Source: Clostridiales bacterium
Lineage (GTDB): Bacteria > Bacillota > Clostridia > Christensenellales > Aristaeellaceae
Assembly (NCBI GenBank): GCA_004555535.1
Contig: SFHU01000063.1
Coordinates: forward strand, 1 to 16,082
DNA: 16,082 nucleotides
Direction: 5' to 3'
The notes under the pieces were generated by a model. That model did not search any database. It was given only the letters and a program-made list of their open reading frames with translations, and was not told the DNA's origin. The translations under genes were made by a program, and so were the position numbers. Shown piece after piece: positions 6,744 through 14,220 of the stretch. Positions within the stretch are counted from its first letter, which is position 1. Every line of letters begins with the position of its first letter.

Positions 6744-8012
6744 ATGGCCGCGACAACCATCAGATGCAACACGGTTCGCCAGATGGGCCGGGAGAGCGCC
6801 GGCACGCTGATTCAGGGCTCGATGCCCGAATGCGCCGGGGCGCTGCTGGAGCGCTTTGGCGGCAGCGTGCAGATGATCTATCTCGATCCGCCATTCAACA
6901 CGGGCAAGGTCTTCGAGATGAAGGCGCGCATCGGCGAGAAGGGCTACAGGACCGGCTCGCCCGCGCTCACCCTGCCGGCCTACGACGACCGCTGGCCCGA
7001 CCGCGCGCAGTACATGCAGATGATGCGCGAGACGCTCACGCTCTGCCGCGGCCTGCTCAAAAGGGAAGGCACGATCTTCCTGCACATCGATTCGCGGATG
7101 CACGCACACATGCGGCTGCTGATGGACGAGATCTTCGGCGAGAGCAACTTCCTCAACGAGATCATCTGGAGCTATCAGACCGGCGGGCGCGCGCGGACGT
7201 ATTTCCCGCGCAAGCACGACGTGATTCTGTTTTACGCCAGATCGCGTTCCTACTATTTCAACCTGAAGGCGGTGCCCGTGCCGCGCAGCGAGACGCGCAG
7301 CAACCACATGCGCCGCGCCGTGGACGAGGACGGGCGCAGCTACCGCTCCATCGTCTCCGCGGGCAAGGAATACCGCTACTACGACGACGAGCCGGCCTAC
7401 CCCGGCGACGTCTGGGACGACATCAGCCACCTGCAGCAGAAGGACCCGCAGCGCACGGGCTTTGAGACGCAGAAGCCGGTCAGACTGCTGGAGCGGATCA
7501 TCCAGTGCTCGACGCAGGAGGGCGACCTGGTCTGCGACCTGTTTGCCGGCAGCGGCACGACCGCGGTGGCGGCGGCGTCGCTGGGGCGGCGCTTCCTCTG
7601 CGTGGATCAGAGCCCGCTGGCCATCGCCGTGACGGGCAAGCGTCTGTGGCAGACGCCGGGCGGCAAACAGACGGGCTTTGGCTATGAGATCGAGGCGCCC
7701 TGCGCGATGGACGACTGCGTGCTGGAGGCCGAGGTCTTTCCGGCAATCAGCTCCTACACGGTGCGGCTGGTGCGCTTTGAGAGCGAGGACACGCGCCGGG
7801 AGGGCATCGGGGGCTTTGACGCGATCGACCAATGGTCGGCGGGCTTCGTGCAGGGCGACGTCTTCAGGAGCTGCGTTTCGAGCGTGCGCAGCGCGGCGAC
7901 GCCGGCGCTTGAGACGATGGTCGAGATGCCGGTGTGCGCGGGCGAGCCCTGCGTGATGATTGTGGATGTTTGGGGCAGGCGGCGTTTTTGCCTGCCCAAG
8001 AGGAGATATTGA
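6744..8012 (+). CDS. Orphan DNA methyltransferase, N4/N6 (beta-class, Mod-like)
   Basis: A 422-residue SAM-dependent adenine-N6 or cytosine-N4 methyltransferase (PF01555-type). The catalytic motif IV DPPF (residues 48-51, in YLDPPFNTGKVF) comes before the SAM-binding motif I FAGSGTT (267-273, in DLFAGSGTTAVAAASLG), the beta-class order. The region between (about 100-240) holds the probable target-recognition part and type III Mod-like phrases such as HDVILFYARS and GFETQKPVRLLERII. After residue 310 there is a ~110-residue C-terminal part I do not recognise. The start at 6744 has GGAGGG six bases upstream and follows the promoter; the open frame further upstream is antisense to the previous gene. 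No restriction gene is nearby, so it is probably a solitary methylase. It heads the trmD operon, three bases before the next gene. Confidence 0.88.
   Translation: MAATTIRCNTVRQMGRESAGTLIQGSMPECAGALLERFGGSVQMIYLDPPFNTGKVFEMKARIGEKGYRTGSPALTLPAYDDRWPDRAQYMQMMRETLTLCRGLLKREGTIFLHIDSRMHAHMRLLMDEIFGESNFLNEIIWSYQTGGRARTYFPRKHDVILFYARSRSYYFNLKAVPVPRSETRSNHMRRAVDEDGRSYRSIVSAGKEYRYYDDEPAYPGDVWDDISHLQQKDPQRTGFETQKPVRLLERIIQCSTQEGDLVCDLFAGSGTTAVAAASLGRRFLCVDQSPLAIAVTGKRLWQTPGGKQTGFGYEIEAPCAMDDCVLEAEVFPAISSYTVRLVRFESEDTRREGIGGFDAIDQWSAGFVQGDVFRSCVSSVRSAATPALETMVEMPVCAGEPCVMIVDVWGRRRFCLPKRRY
7973..7997 (+). other. Perfect inverted repeat at the 3' end of the methyltransferase gene
   Basis: GGGCAGGC (7973-7980) and GCCTGCCC (7990-7997) pair perfectly over eight bases around a nine-base loop. 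It lies within the last codons, directly before the ribosome binding site AAGAGGAG (7999-8006) of the next gene. No T run follows, so it is not a standard terminator; it could affect coupling or mRNA processing. Confidence 0.45.
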
Positions 8013-8015
8013 GAG

Positions 8016-8612
8016 ATGAACAACGGGTATATGGTCTATCTGCTGCGGATTCTGGCTGTGCAGGGTGCGCTGGCCTCCGTCTACACCGATCCGGAGGATC
8101 CGGAGGGCTTCTCCGCGGGCTTCGTGGAGGCGGTCGACGGGCAGCATGTGCTCATGTGCGACCTGACGCCGTGGGGGCAGATCGACGGCTGGCGCGTGCG
8201 GCGCAACGCCGACGTGCTGCAGGTGCTCTCCGGGGAGGAATACGAGCAGCGGCTGGCGATGCTCATGGAATACCACGGGCAGCGGCACAGGCCGTTTTTC
8301 ACCGATCTGCCCGCCGAGGACACCGATCTGCTGCTGAGCGTGCTGCTGGCCTGCCGGGAGCGGAATGAGATCGTCAGCGTCATCATGGGCGAAGAGATGG
8401 TCACGGGGCGCGTGCTGGAGGCCAACGGCCTGCGGCTCAAGCTGCGGCTGCTCGACTTCTTCGGGCGCGAGGCTGAGGAGGAAACCATCACGCTGCGGGA
8501 GATCGAGATTCTGGAGATCGCCACGCAGGAGGAGCAGATGTACGGCGTGCTCGAGGAGCTCGAGCGCCAGCGCATGACGCTGCTGCCGCCGCAGGACGGG
8601 GAGCAGTCATGA
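8016..8612 (+). CDS. Unrecognised protein with two similar small beta-rich domains, upstream of trmD
   Basis: A 198-residue soluble protein, rich in Glu and Leu, with no signal peptide or membrane segment. I do not recognise a named family. Two halves look alike: residues about 30-85 (FSAGFVEAVDGQHVLMCDLTPWGQIDGWRVRRNADVLQVL... region) and about 120-185 (EEMVTGRVLEANGLRLKLRLLDFFGREAEEETITLREIEILEI... region). Both follow the pattern xG.V....G....L...D..G......R...I..I followed by a helix with ExxxxL, which suggests a duplicated Sm-like or SH3-like barrel. It begins three bases after the methyltransferase and overlaps trmD by ATGA at 8609, so it is coupled on both sides. In many bacteria rimM stands directly before trmD; the RimM signatures are not seen, so this is not a confident RimM. 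Confidence 0.75.
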   Translation: MNNGYMVYLLRILAVQGALASVYTDPEDPEGFSAGFVEAVDGQHVLMCDLTPWGQIDGWRVRRNADVLQVLSGEEYEQRLAMLMEYHGQRHRPFFTDLPAEDTDLLLSVLLACRERNEIVSVIMGEEMVTGRVLEANGLRLKLRLLDFFGREAEEETITLREIEILEIATQEEQMYGVLEELERQRMTLLPPQDGEQS

Positions 8613-9436
8613 AAATTACGATACTGACGATCTTCCCCGAGATGTTCGCGCCGCTGCACCAGAGCATCCTGGGCCGCGCGCAGAAGGCGGGGCTGCTGGA
8701 AATCCGCGAGGTGGACATCCGCGCCTACAGCAAGAACAAGCACCACAACACGGACGACGCGCCCTACGGCGGCGGCGCGGGCATGGTGATGCTCGCCCAG
8801 CCGATCGTCGACGCCATGCGGGATGCGCAGGGGGAGGGCTTCTGCGGAAAGCGCATCTATCTCTCCCCGCGCGGGCAGACGCTGACGCAGAAAAAGGCGG
8901 AGGCGCTGGCCCGCGAAAAGGAGCTCATTCTGCTGTGCGGGCACTATGAGGGCGTCGACCAGCGCGCGCTGGACCTTTGCATCGACGAGGAGCTCTCCAT
9001 CGGCGACTATGTGCTCACCGGCGGCGAGCTGGGCGCGATGGTGCTGGTGGACTGCATCGCTCGGCTGATTCCTGGCGTGCTGGGCTGCGAGGAGAGCGCA
9101 CAGACGGAGAGCTTTTCCTCCGGGCTGCTCGAGTATCCGCAGTACACGCGCCCGCGAGAGTTTGAGGGGTTGACCGTGCCGGAGCCGCTTTTAAACGGCA
9201 ACCATGCGCAGATCGAGGACTGGCAGCTCGAGCAGGCGCTCTACATCACGATGAAGCGGCGGCCGGAGATGGCCCGCGCGTACCTGGAGGGGCGCAAGCT
9301 CAGCAGGAAGCAAAAGCGCATCGTGGACGGCGTCATCGCCCGCGTGGAGGAGGAAGAAGCGCAGGAAAGGCTTGAGGCGGAGCGCAGACAGGCGCTTTTT
9401 CTGTGCGCGCTGGCGCAGGGCGGGGAAAAGGGATAA
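8609..9436 (+). CDS. trmD: tRNA (guanine-N1-)-methyltransferase TrmD
   Basis: Methylates N1 of G37, next to the anticodon, in tRNAs reading CNN codons and prevents frameshifting. The 275-residue protein has the SPOUT trefoil-knot motifs: PYGGGAGMVM near residue 53, LSPRGQTLTQ near 90, LCGHYEGVDQR (109-119) and SIGDYVLTGGE (130-140), followed by IPGVLG. The C-terminal tRNA-binding part carries ESFSSGLLEYPQYTRP and VPEPLLNGNH. The tail after about 255 is charged and slightly longer than in compact family members. GGGGAG (8599-8604) precedes the start, and the ATG overlaps the stop of the preceding gene. The usual partners rpsP, rimM and rplS are absent from both sides within the window. Confidence 0.97.
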   Translation: MKITILTIFPEMFAPLHQSILGRAQKAGLLEIREVDIRAYSKNKHHNTDDAPYGGGAGMVMLAQPIVDAMRDAQGEGFCGKRIYLSPRGQTLTQKKAEALAREKELILLCGHYEGVDQRALDLCIDEELSIGDYVLTGGELGAMVLVDCIARLIPGVLGCEESAQTESFSSGLLEYPQYTRPREFEGLTVPEPLLNGNHAQIEDWQLEQALYITMKRRPEMARAYLEGRKLSRKQKRIVDGVIARVEEEEAQERLEAERRQALFLCALAQGGEKG

Positions 9437-9466
9437 GGCGAAAAACGGGAGAGGAAGCGCTTTGGC

Positions 9467-10411
9467 ATGCTTGAAAACCTGATTTTATCCATCAACATCG
9501 TGCTGCCGCTGCTGCTGGTGATGCTGGCAGGCTGCGCGGCGAGCCGGGCGAGGCTCTGCTCCGAGACGACGATCACGCAGATGAACAACGTCTGCTTCCG
9601 GCTGTTTCTGCCGGTTCTGCTGATGAACAACATCCGCCGGGCCGATCTGGCGGGCGCGGAGGGACTCTCCGTGCTGCTGTACGCGATGATCGGCCTGGTG
9701 CTGCTGTTCATCGTGCTGATGGCGCTGGTGCCGCGGGTGGTGAAGACGGACGCGCAGCGGGGCGTCGTCACGCAGGCGCTGTTCCGCTCCAACTACGCGC
9801 TCTTCGGCATGGCCGTTCTGGCGAGCATGTATCCCGGCGAGGAGCTGACGCTGCCCTCGCTGATGATCCCGGCGACGGTGCCGGTGTACAACGTGCTGGC
9901 GGTCATCTGCCTGGAGACCTTCCGCGGCGGCAGCGTCAGCCCTGCAAAGCTGATCAAAAAGATCGCGACGAACCCACTGATCCTGGGCAGCCTGGCGGGC
10001 ATCGTGCTGATGCTGCTGGGCAATCCGCTGCCGGCGTTCCTCGACGAGGCGCTGCTCGACCTGGGCGGCATCGCGACGCCGCTGGCGCTGTTCATCCTGG
10101 GTGCGTCGTTCAAACTGGGCGCGCTGCGCGGCAACGGGAAGCTCATCGGCGCCGTGACGCTGGGCAAGCTGATCGTCGTGCCGCTGGCAATGCTGCTGCC
10201 GGCGATTCTGGTCGCGGGCTACCGCGGGCAGGCGCTCGCGAGCCTGCTGATCGCCTTTGGCGGGCCGATTGCGGTGTCCTCCTTCACGATGGCGCAGCAG
10301 ATGGACGGCGACGCCGATCTGGCGGCGGAGCTGGTTGTCTCCACGACGATCTTCTCGGTCTTCACGCTGTTTGTCTTCATCTTTGTCTTCAAAACGCTGG
10401 GGCTGGTGTGA
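9467..10411 (+). CDS. AEC-family transporter (auxin efflux carrier superfamily)
   Basis: A 314-residue inner-membrane carrier of the AEC/PF03547 family. About ten hydrophobic segments are visible in the 5+5 arrangement, split by a basic loop near residues 160-170 (SPAKLIKKIATNPLILGSLAG). Family phrases include NVCFRLFLPVLLMNNI, FRSNYALFGMA, TVPVYNVLAV and, in the C-terminal half, TPLALFILGASF and FGGPIAVSSFTMAQQM. Bacterial members export or import small organic anions such as malate; the substrate is unknown. GGAGAGGA (9448-9455) precedes the ATG. It is 30 bases after trmD without a terminator and 21 bases before the GTPase gene, so it is probably co-transcribed. Confidence 0.92.
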   Translation: MLENLILSINIVLPLLLVMLAGCAASRARLCSETTITQMNNVCFRLFLPVLLMNNIRRADLAGAEGLSVLLYAMIGLVLLFIVLMALVPRVVKTDAQRGVVTQALFRSNYALFGMAVLASMYPGEELTLPSLMIPATVPVYNVLAVICLETFRGGSVSPAKLIKKIATNPLILGSLAGIVLMLLGNPLPAFLDEALLDLGGIATPLALFILGASFKLGALRGNGKLIGAVTLGKLIVVPLAMLLPAILVAGYRGQALASLLIAFGGPIAVSSFTMAQQMDGDADLAAELVVSTTIFSVFTLFVFIFVFKTLGLV

Positions 10412-10432
10412 CCGCCCGGAAAGGGAAACGGT

Positions 10433-12400
10433 ATGAAGCTGACCCTCGGCGTCGCCGCGCATGTCGACGCGGGCAAGACCACGCTCTGCGAGCAGATGCT
10501 GCGTCACGCGGGCGTGCTGCGCCGCTGCGGGCGCGTCGACCACGGCGACGCGTTTATGGATGCCAGCCCGCTGGAGCGGGCGCGCGGCATCACCATTTTC
10601 TGCGAGCAGGCCTCCTTTGACCTCGACAGCGGGGACGGGGAGGCTGTTTGCGTCACGCTGATGGATACGCCCGGTCACGTCGACTTCGCGGGCGAGATGG
10701 AGCGCGTGCTCTGCGTGATCGATGCGGCGCTGCTGGTCGTCTCCTGTGCGGAGGGCGTGCAGAGCCACACGGTGACGCTGTTTCGGATGCTCGCCAGGCG
10801 GGGCATTCCGACCCTCTTCTTCCTGAACAAGACGGACAGGGAGGGCGCGGACGTCGCGCGCGTGATGGGGCAGATGAAGCGGCTGCTCAGCGGCGACTGC
10901 GTGCTCATGGCGCAGGCGGACGACGCGCTGCGCGAGGAGCTGGCCGCGAGGGACGGGGAGCTGCTGGAAAGGCACTTTGACGGCACGGCCCAAAGGGCGG
11001 ACTATCTGCGCGCCGCGCGGCGCTGCGTGGCTGCGCGGGCGCTCTTTCCGGTGTTTGCGGGCAGCGCGCTGTGCGACACGGGCGTCGACGCGCTGATGCA
11101 GGGCATCGCGGCGCTCTGCCGGACGGACTATGGAAGGCGGCGGGACGACCCCTTTTGCGCGCAGGTCTACCGCGTGCGCCGCGCGGAGGGCGCGAGGCTG
11201 ACCTATGTGAAGCTGACGCAGGGACGGCTTTCGGCCCGGGAGACGATCGATACGCCGGAGGGGCCGCGCAAGGTGGACGCGATCTATGCCGTGCAGGGGA
11301 CGAAGCTCAGCGTCGTGCAGGCGCTCGAGGCCGGGGAGACGGGCGCCGTCGCCGGGCTGGAGGCGCGGCCGGGCGAACACCTTGGCGCGGACGTCGGACG
11401 TACGGCGCCGGAGCTCGTGCCCGTGATGAGCGTGGAGGTCGAGCCGCAGCCACCGCTGACACGGCATGCGCTGTTGGCCCATCTGCGCGAGCTGGAGGAG
11501 GAGGATCCGCTCCTTCAGGTGCGCGCGCAGGAGGGCGCGCTGCACGTCGGCGTGATGGGCGAGGTGCAGATCGAGGTGCTTGCCAGCGTGCTGAAGGCGC
11601 GCTTCGGCGACGGGGTGCGCCTGCTGCCGCCGCGCGTGCTTTATAAGGAAACGATTGCCGCGCCTGTCGTGGGCGCGGGCCACTATGAGCCGCTGAGGCA
11701 CTATGCCGAGGTCTGGCTGAGGCTGTCGCCCGGAGAGCCGGGCAGCGGAATCGTCTTTGAGACGGCCTGCCTGCCCAACACGCTCGAGCTCAACTGGAAG
11801 CGGCTGATCGGGACGCATGTGCTGGAGCGGGAGCATCCGGGCGTGCTGACCGGCAGTCCGCTGACCGATGTGCGCGTGACGCTGATCGCGGGGCGCGCGC
11901 ATCTCAAGCACACGGAGGGCGGCGATTTCCGCGAGGCGACCTACCGCGCAATCCGCAACGCGATGATGCAGGCGGAAAACGTGTTGCTGGAGCCGACCAT
12001 CCGCTTTGAGCTCGCCATGCCGCAGGAGACGCTTGCGCGCGTGACCGGGGAGCTGCTGCGCATGGGCGCGCAGATGGACGCGCCGGTCTGCGAGGAGGAC
12101 GAGGTGTCGCTCGCGGGCGAATGCACGGCGGCGGCGTTCTGGGACTTCCCGACGCGCTTTGCCGCGATGACGCGCGGATACGGGCGGCTGAGCTCGCGCT
12201 TTGCGCGCTATGCGCCCTGCCGCGACCAGGCGGCGGCCGTGGCGGAATGCGGCTATCAGCCGATGGCCGACGAGGCCAATCCGCCCGGAAGCGTCTTCTG
12301 CAGCCACGGCGCGGGCTTCTATGTCGCCTGGGATCACGTGCGCGAATGGGCGCATTGCGCGCAGGAGGCACAGGAGGCGCTTGCCGCGCTGGAGGGCTAA
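10433..12400 (+). CDS. Tet(M)/EF-G-like translational GTPase
   Basis: A 655-residue ribosomal translocation-type GTPase, close in layout to tetracycline ribosomal-protection proteins (usually about 640 residues). The G motifs are intact: AHVDAGKTT (9-17), RGITI (51-55), DTPGH (78-82), NKTD (132-135) and a G5-like GSAL near 209. EF-G domains II-V follow; domain IV runs from about 430 and has KHTEGGDF (492-499) where Tet(M) has its own ribosome-contacting loop and EF-G its tip. The protein ends with PPGSVFCSHGAGFYVAWDHVREW, unlike Tet(M). It therefore looks like a Clostridia paralog of unknown role rather than a proven resistance determinant. It is the last gene of the operon and has a weak AAAGGG binding site. 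Confidence 0.88.
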   Translation: MKLTLGVAAHVDAGKTTLCEQMLRHAGVLRRCGRVDHGDAFMDASPLERARGITIFCEQASFDLDSGDGEAVCVTLMDTPGHVDFAGEMERVLCVIDAALLVVSCAEGVQSHTVTLFRMLARRGIPTLFFLNKTDREGADVARVMGQMKRLLSGDCVLMAQADDALREELAARDGELLERHFDGTAQRADYLRAARRCVAARALFPVFAGSALCDTGVDALMQGIAALCRTDYGRRRDDPFCAQVYRVRRAEGARLTYVKLTQGRLSARETIDTPEGPRKVDAIYAVQGTKLSVVQALEAGETGAVAGLEARPGEHLGADVGRTAPELVPVMSVEVEPQPPLTRHALLAHLRELEEEDPLLQVRAQEGALHVGVMGEVQIEVLASVLKARFGDGVRLLPPRVLYKETIAAPVVGAGHYEPLRHYAEVWLRLSPGEPGSGIVFETACLPNTLELNWKRLIGTHVLEREHPGVLTGSPLTDVRVTLIAGRAHLKHTEGGDFREATYRAIRNAMMQAENVLLEPTIRFELAMPQETLARVTGELLRMGAQMDAPVCEEDEVSLAGECTAAAFWDFPTRFAAMTRGYGRLSSRFARYAPCRDQAAAVAECGYQPMADEANPPGSVFCSHGAGFYVAWDHVREWAHCAQEAQEALAALEG

Positions 12401-12408
12401 TGCTTTTT

Positions 12409-12437
12409 CAGAGCAGGCCACAAGGCGGGCTGCTCTG
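12409..12437 (+). terminator. Possible terminator hairpin after the GTPase gene
   Basis: CAGAGCAG (12409-12416) pairs with CTGCTCTG (12430-12437), with two more C-G pairs inside. It begins eight bases after the stop codon. No T run follows, so termination is uncertain; the arm sequence resembles the outer part of hairpin 3 of the structured repeat (TTTCAGAGCAGGC is shared with copy A). Confidence 0.4.
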
Positions 12438-12454
12438 ACCGTCGACAAAAGGGT

Positions 12455-12479
12455 TTTCTCGCCCCGAAGGGGAGAGAAA
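12455..12479. other. Stable hairpin in the GTPase-MocR intergenic region
   Basis: TTTCTC (12455-12460) and GAGAAA (12474-12479) flank CCCC (12462-12465), loop GAA and GGGG, with one G-A mismatch. It may act with the hairpin just upstream as a transcription or processing end; no T run is present on either strand. Confidence 0.45.
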
Positions 12480-12542
12480 GCATTCCATGTATTCCTTGAA
12501 GAAAAGAATCATTGAGGCAAAAAGATTTGCTTATGTCGACAA

Positions 12543-12594
12543 GCTGGGCGGGTCGCAAAGCGTCCTATGATTGAAACGGATAGTGGATGTCAAG
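12543..12594 (+). repeat. Structured intergenic repeat, degraded copy C (3' part)
   Basis: The stretch GGGTCGC-AAA-GCGTCCT (12550-12566) followed by ATGAT and TGAAAC (12572-12577) matches hairpin 3 of copies A and B in order and spacing, and the GTCAAG at 12589 matches the GCAAAG end. The inner stem has one T-T mismatch, and the 5' outer arm and hairpins 1 and 2 are missing. It lies just upstream of the MocR gene. Confidence 0.55.
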
Positions 12595-12629
12595 CGGCAT
12601 AAACCATCTGCAACACTGGAGGAATCGCG

Positions 12630-13988
12630 ATGATCACATGCAGCCTGGACCCGAAGAGCCGGGTGACGCTCTGCGACCAGCTGTTTGAAGCGCTGCGCGC
12701 GGAAATCGAGGCCGGCGGCATCAAGCCGGGCGAGCGGATGCCCTCCAAAAGGCAGCTGGCGCAGCATCTCTCGATCAGCACCGCGACGGTAGAGGCGGCA
12801 TACGGCCGGCTGACGAGCGAGGGCTGGTGCGAGAGCCGGCCGCGCAGCGGCATGTACGCCTGTGCGCAGCTGCCGGGCGCAAAGGCTGTCGCGCAGCGCG
12901 AGGAGACGCCTGTCCGCTGGGACTTCTCCACGGGCGCGGCGGACGCGGCGCACTTTCCCTACGCGACCTGGGCGCGGCTGATGCGCGAGGTGCTCAGCGA
13001 GCAGAGCGCTTCGCTGCTGCTCTCCGGCGACCCGCAGGGCGCGCCGGCGCTGCGCGAGGAGATTGCGGGCATGATGCGCCGGCTGCGCGGCGTCGATGTG
13101 CCGCCGTCGTGCATCGTGCTGGGCGCGGGCACGGAGGTGCTCGTCTCGGCGCTGGTGGCGCTTATCGGGCGCGACAGGCTCTTCGCGGTCGAGGACCCGG
13201 GATATTCACGCGTGCGGCGCATCCTCGTTGCGAGCGGCGCGAGGATTGCGCCCATTCCGCTGTCGGACGGGGCGATCGACGTGCGGGCGCTGTACACGAG
13301 CGGCGCGGGCGCGGCCTATGTCACGCCGTCGCACCAGTTCCCGACTGGCGTGGAGATGACCGCGCAGCAGAGAGGGGCGCTTCTTCGCTGGGCACGGGAG
13401 ACGGGCGGCGTCATCCTCGAGGACGACTATGACAGCGAATTCCGCTTTCACGGCGTGGGCGCGCCGGCGCTGCGGGCGCTCGGCGACGGGGAGCCCGTCG
13501 TCTACATGAACACCTTCGCGCGGACGCTTGCGCCCGGGCTTCGCCTGAGCTTCATGGCGCTGCCGCCGGAGCTTGTGCCGCGCTACCGGGCGATGCACGC
13601 GGCCTGCAGCGTACCGGGCTTTGAGCAGGAGACGCTGCGCAAGTTCATCGCGGGCGGCTATCTGGAGCGGCATATCGCGCGGATGGCGGTCGTCTATCGC
13701 GGCCGTCTGGCGGCGATTGAGCGCGGCGCGGCGGAGCTCGGGCTGGGCGAGGTGGCGCCTTGCGGCGCGGGATTGCATGCGCTGCTGACCGTCGGCGGCA
13801 AGACGCCCGCGCAGGAGCTGGCGCCGCGTGCGGCGAAAGCAGGGGTGCGGTTGACCCGGCTTTGCGATTATGGCGTGATGCAGCCGGAGCGCGGCGGCGA
13901 GCGCGTCGTGCTGCTGGGCTTTGCGGGCTTGGATGAGGAAGAGATCGCCGATGGACTGGCTGCGCTTCGGCGCGCGTGGATGGCGTGA
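12630..13988 (+). CDS. MocR-type (GntR/aminotransferase) regulator lacking the PLP lysine
   Basis: A 452-residue transcription factor. An N-terminal GntR winged helix (about 1-75, with GERMPSKRQLAQHLSISTATVEAAYGRL) is joined by a linker to a class I aminotransferase-like effector domain. The pyridoxal-phosphate contacts EDDYDSEF (264-271) are present, but the site that normally reads TFSKxL, whose lysine bonds PLP, reads TFARTL, with Arg298 (codon CGG 13521-13523). It therefore cannot form the usual internal aldimine; it may bind PLP non-covalently, bind another ligand, or have lost sensing. GGAGGA (12618-12623) is six bases before the ATG. No promoter was found with confidence. No divergent target gene lies next to it, so its regulon is unknown. 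Confidence 0.92.
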   Translation: MITCSLDPKSRVTLCDQLFEALRAEIEAGGIKPGERMPSKRQLAQHLSISTATVEAAYGRLTSEGWCESRPRSGMYACAQLPGAKAVAQREETPVRWDFSTGAADAAHFPYATWARLMREVLSEQSASLLLSGDPQGAPALREEIAGMMRRLRGVDVPPSCIVLGAGTEVLVSALVALIGRDRLFAVEDPGYSRVRRILVASGARIAPIPLSDGAIDVRALYTSGAGAAYVTPSHQFPTGVEMTAQQRGALLRWARETGGVILEDDYDSEFRFHGVGAPALRALGDGEPVVYMNTFARTLAPGLRLSFMALPPELVPRYRAMHAACSVPGFEQETLRKFIAGGYLERHIARMAVVYRGRLAAIERGAAELGLGEVAPCGAGLHALLTVGGKTPAQELAPRAAKAGVRLTRLCDYGVMQPERGGERVVLLGFAGLDEEEIADGLAALRRAWMA

Positions 13989-14019
13989 TCCTGTTTTGCG
14001 GCGAAAAGCATGAATCTGC

Positions 14020-14159
14020 GCGCGAAGAAGGGAAGCTGAGGGACATTGTCCCTCGGTCGGGTTTGGGCGGCAGCCTAACAGTTCCCTATTGACAAAACAT
14101 GTAGTCTCAGAGCGGGATGCGAAGCATCCTGCGATGGAGACGGGTTGGGTTCTGCAAAG
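14020..14159 (+). repeat. Structured intergenic repeat, copy B (three predicted hairpins)
   Basis: Partner of the element at 2121. Hairpin 1 is CTGAGGGAC (14036-14044), loop ATT, GTCCCTCGG (14048-14056). Hairpin 2 is TTGGGC (14063-14068), GGCA, GCCTAA (14073-14078). Hairpin 3 has the outer stem GTCTC (14104-14108) with GAGAC (14137-14141), the internal loop AGAGC/GCGATG, and the inner stem GGGATGC (14114-14120), loop GAA, GCATCCT (14124-14130). Compared with copy A, stem pairs change together (T-A to C-G in the outer stem, C-G to A-T in the inner stem). Hairpin 1 begins 47 bases after the MocR stop. A further small hairpin, CTGC-AAA-GCAG, lies at the end (14152-14162). Confidence 0.8.
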
Positions 14160-14187
14160 CAGGATTCCGGCACAAAGAAAAACAAAG

Positions 14188-14220
14188 GACGCGCGGCATC
14201 AATCGACGATGCCGCGCGTC
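14188..14220 (-). terminator. Terminator of rarA, with the stop codon in the loop (possibly bidirectional)
   Basis: GACGCGCGGCATC (14188-14200) and GATGCCGCGCGTC (14208-14220) form a perfect 13-base-pair stem with a seven-base loop. On the minus strand a T-rich run (14187-14174) follows, which fits an intrinsic terminator for rarA, and the rarA stop (14201-14199) spans the stem-loop junction. On the plus strand TTTCT follows, so it may also stop transcription from the MocR side. Confidence 0.8.

Noticed and set aside
9485..12448. A 987-codon open frame on the minus strand opposite the AEC and GTPase genes
   Set aside because: It is a by-product of high GC at third positions: the protein is Arg/His/Gln-rich low-complexity sequence with no domain, and the plus strand carries two clear family members with binding sites.
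12441..12542. GTCGACAA at 12441-12448 and again at 12535-12542, which could be a target-site duplication around a small insertion
   Set aside because: A chance 8-base repeat is quite likely in a region of this length, and the 86-94 bases between lack terminal inverted repeats.
12571..12603. TTGAAA (12571-12576) with CATAAA (12598-12603) as a MocR promoter
   Set aside because: The spacer is 21 bases and the -10 is poor; TTGAAA is also part of the structured repeat.
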